Origin: Cellvibrionales bacterium UBA3090
GTDB lineage: Bacteria > Pseudomonadota > Gammaproteobacteria > Pseudomonadales > Porticoccaceae
Length of the DNA stretch: 7,178 nt
Direction: 5' to 3'
Assembly: GCA_002367235.1 (NCBI GenBank)
Contig: DFBC01000045.1
Location: 1 to 7,178 of the forward strand
The number at the start of each line of letters is the position of its first letter. The first letter of the stretch is position 1. A program made the position numbers and the translations under genes. Below the pieces are notes generated by a model, which saw nothing but the letters and a program-made list of their open reading frames with translations, was not told where the DNA came from and did no database searches. Shown here in pieces: positions 6,370 through 7,178 of the stretch.

Positions 6370-6777
6370 CTACCCAAACTGAACAGGCACGCCATCTCGG
6401 TCAAACGCCATATATTTTGAGAGGTCACCGCCATTTTCTACGGCATGTAACATCATTTTTAACGGCTGCTCGGCATCATCTGATGTCGGGGGCACACCAT
6501 TCCGCCCAGCAAGACCCGCCACCAGGACTAGCTGCCAATCTTTGTCGATCCTCTCGGCTTCAGCCACAAGAGCAGCGAAGGTGCTCAATTCACCAAGGGA
6601 CTTATCAACACACATGATGGGCTGCAATGCTCCCCCCTCGCCTGAATGAAAACGGTTTGCTTCGCCTTTGCCATGATCGTCTGGTAGGGACGCTCTTAAA
6701 AAAACAAACAATAGACGCTGTGGCTCAGATTGCTGTGCAGCGACAGACAACAGGGATTCATAATCTGTGATATTGAT
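6370..6777 (-). CDS. Small conserved-looking protein of unknown function, unusual start codon
   Basis: About 135 residues if translation begins at ATC 6777, or 126 from TTG 6750. It is soluble, with no signal peptide or membrane helix. Visible blocks, numbered from 6777: DYESLL (5-10), SEPQRLLFVFLRASLPDDH (17-35), GEGGALQPIMCVDKSLGEL (46-64), DWQLVLVAGLAGRNG (80-94), then DLSKYMAFDRDGVPVQFG at the C-terminus. From memory, relatives occur in Pseudomonas-like bacteria and some are labelled 'ribonucleotide reductase subunit alpha'; this protein is far too short and has no reductase active-site features, so I do not accept that name. I chose 6777 because AAGGAG lies exactly 7 bases upstream and the extra residues (N-I-T-D-Y-E-S-L-L) look like the natural N-terminus. 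An in-frame TAG at 6798-6796 limits extension. The antiporter begins 45 bases downstream, with no terminator between. Confidence 0.75.
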   Translation of the reverse strand: MNITDYESLLSVAAQQSEPQRLLFVFLRASLPDDHGKGEANRFHSGEGGALQPIMCVDKSLGELSTFAALVAEAERIDKDWQLVLVAGLAGRNGVPPTSDDAEQPLKMMLHAVENGGDLSKYMAFDRDGVPVQFG

Positions 6778-6784
6778 ATTAATA

Positions 6785-6790
6785 CTCCTT
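6785..6790 (-). promoter_or_regulatory. Shine-Dalgarno that decides the start of the small unknown protein
   Basis: The minus strand reads AAGGAG, then TATTAAT, then ATC AAT ATC ACA. The site is near-consensus, and the only in-frame codon at a normal distance is ATC at 6777. The in-frame ATT at 6783 is only one base away, and TTG 6750 is 34 bases away with no site of its own. Confidence 0.65.
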
Positions 6791-6908
6791 ATGCTCTACT
6801 TATTGCGCAAAGACAATAGCGCCTAAAAGCATGACTATAACGTTTTATGCGAGAGGCTCTGTGATACAGAACAATAACTGTAAGGATCCATCGCAGGCAC
6901 GGTAAGGG

Positions 6909-7178
6909 TCAACTAGTCTTGCCAGAGAAATAGCGCTCTATCCACCCGTAAAGTATTTGGGCTGTCAGCTTCTCCAGCTCGATAAGTTCAAATTGCCCCG
7001 TGGGATCCTTCTCCCTGAATGAAAACTGATAACGAACAAGATTGGGCTGTTCATCATGCGATATCAGGATGATGCGTTTGCCACTTTTCAGGCAGTCGAT
7101 CGTCATCGCGTCCGCTGGAACACCCTGGGTTCTCATATTCTGAGTAACACCGACAATGGGATTAATATCCTCAAAGTC
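6909..7178 (-). CDS. Unrecognised protein, C-terminal part (cut by window edge)
   Basis: An open frame of 89 codons plus TGA runs off the right edge. An ATG exists at 7136, but the 14 codons upstream (DFEDINPIVGVTQN) are stop-free and protein-like, so the true start probably lies outside the window. I do not recognise the family. The visible part is soluble and looks like a small alpha/beta protein: GKRIILISHDEQP (33-45) resembles a beta-strand and turn, VRYQFSFRE (48-56) a second strand, and FELIELEKLTAQILYGWIERYF (about 63-84) an amphipathic helix. No membrane segment or catalytic motif is evident. The next gene downstream on the same strand begins 131 bases away; I see no clear terminator or -35/-10 pair in that gap, only short palindromes such as TTGCGCAA (6803-6810). 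Confidence 0.65.
   Translation of the reverse strand, partial: DFEDINPIVGVTQNMRTQGVPADAMTIDCLKSGKRIILISHDEQPNLVRYQFSFREKDPTGQFELIELEKLTAQILYGWIERYFSGKTS

Noticed and set aside
6370..6750. Naming the small protein a ribonucleotide reductase alpha subunit
   Set aside because: Alpha subunits are several hundred residues long with catalytic cysteines and nucleotide sites; none is present in about 135 residues.

Overview
This is a compact stretch of ordinary-looking bacterial chromosome. The protein types (TrmL, a FldB-type flavodoxin, fused bifunctional MnmC, a DUF502 membrane protein, a KefB/KefC-like antiporter) point to a gammaproteobacterium, probably a marine, Cellvibrionales- or Alteromonadales-like one. 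The order-level placement is inference from recalled protein similarity. I see no tRNA or rRNA gene, insertion sequence, CRISPR array, phage gene or integrase.

Left part (1-3787). A VIT/CCC1-type metal transporter runs leftward off the window edge. Across a 166-base divergent spacer, three genes run rightward: trmL (tRNA wobble 2'-O-methyltransferase), fldB (flavodoxin) and mnmC (oxidase/methyltransferase that finishes mnm5(s2)U34). fldB and mnmC are 8 bases apart and almost certainly co-transcribed. trmL lies 71 bases upstream, with a short inverted repeat over its stop codon and a perfect TATAAT between it and fldB, so fldB-mnmC may also have its own promoter. Two of the three products modify position 34 of tRNA anticodons.

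Right part (3807-7178). All genes are on the minus strand. Read in that direction they are: an unrecognised protein cut by the right edge, a small conserved-looking protein of unknown function (about 135 aa), a CPA2-type cation:proton antiporter with a C-terminal RCK/TrkA-N domain, and a two-helix DUF502 membrane protein. Only 45 bases separate the small protein from the antiporter, so they may share a transcript. A plausible intrinsic terminator follows the antiporter, and DUF502 has a near-perfect Shine-Dalgarno, suggesting a separate unit. mnmC and DUF502 converge with 19 bases between stop codons.

The most unusual point is the start of the small protein at 6370-6777. The best-placed start codon, 7 bases after AAGGAG, is ATC rather than ATG/GTG/TTG. 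Other points of interest are the flavodoxin/tRNA-wobble gene neighbourhood and a weakened acidic regulatory loop in the antiporter. I found no convincing previously undescribed multi-gene system.
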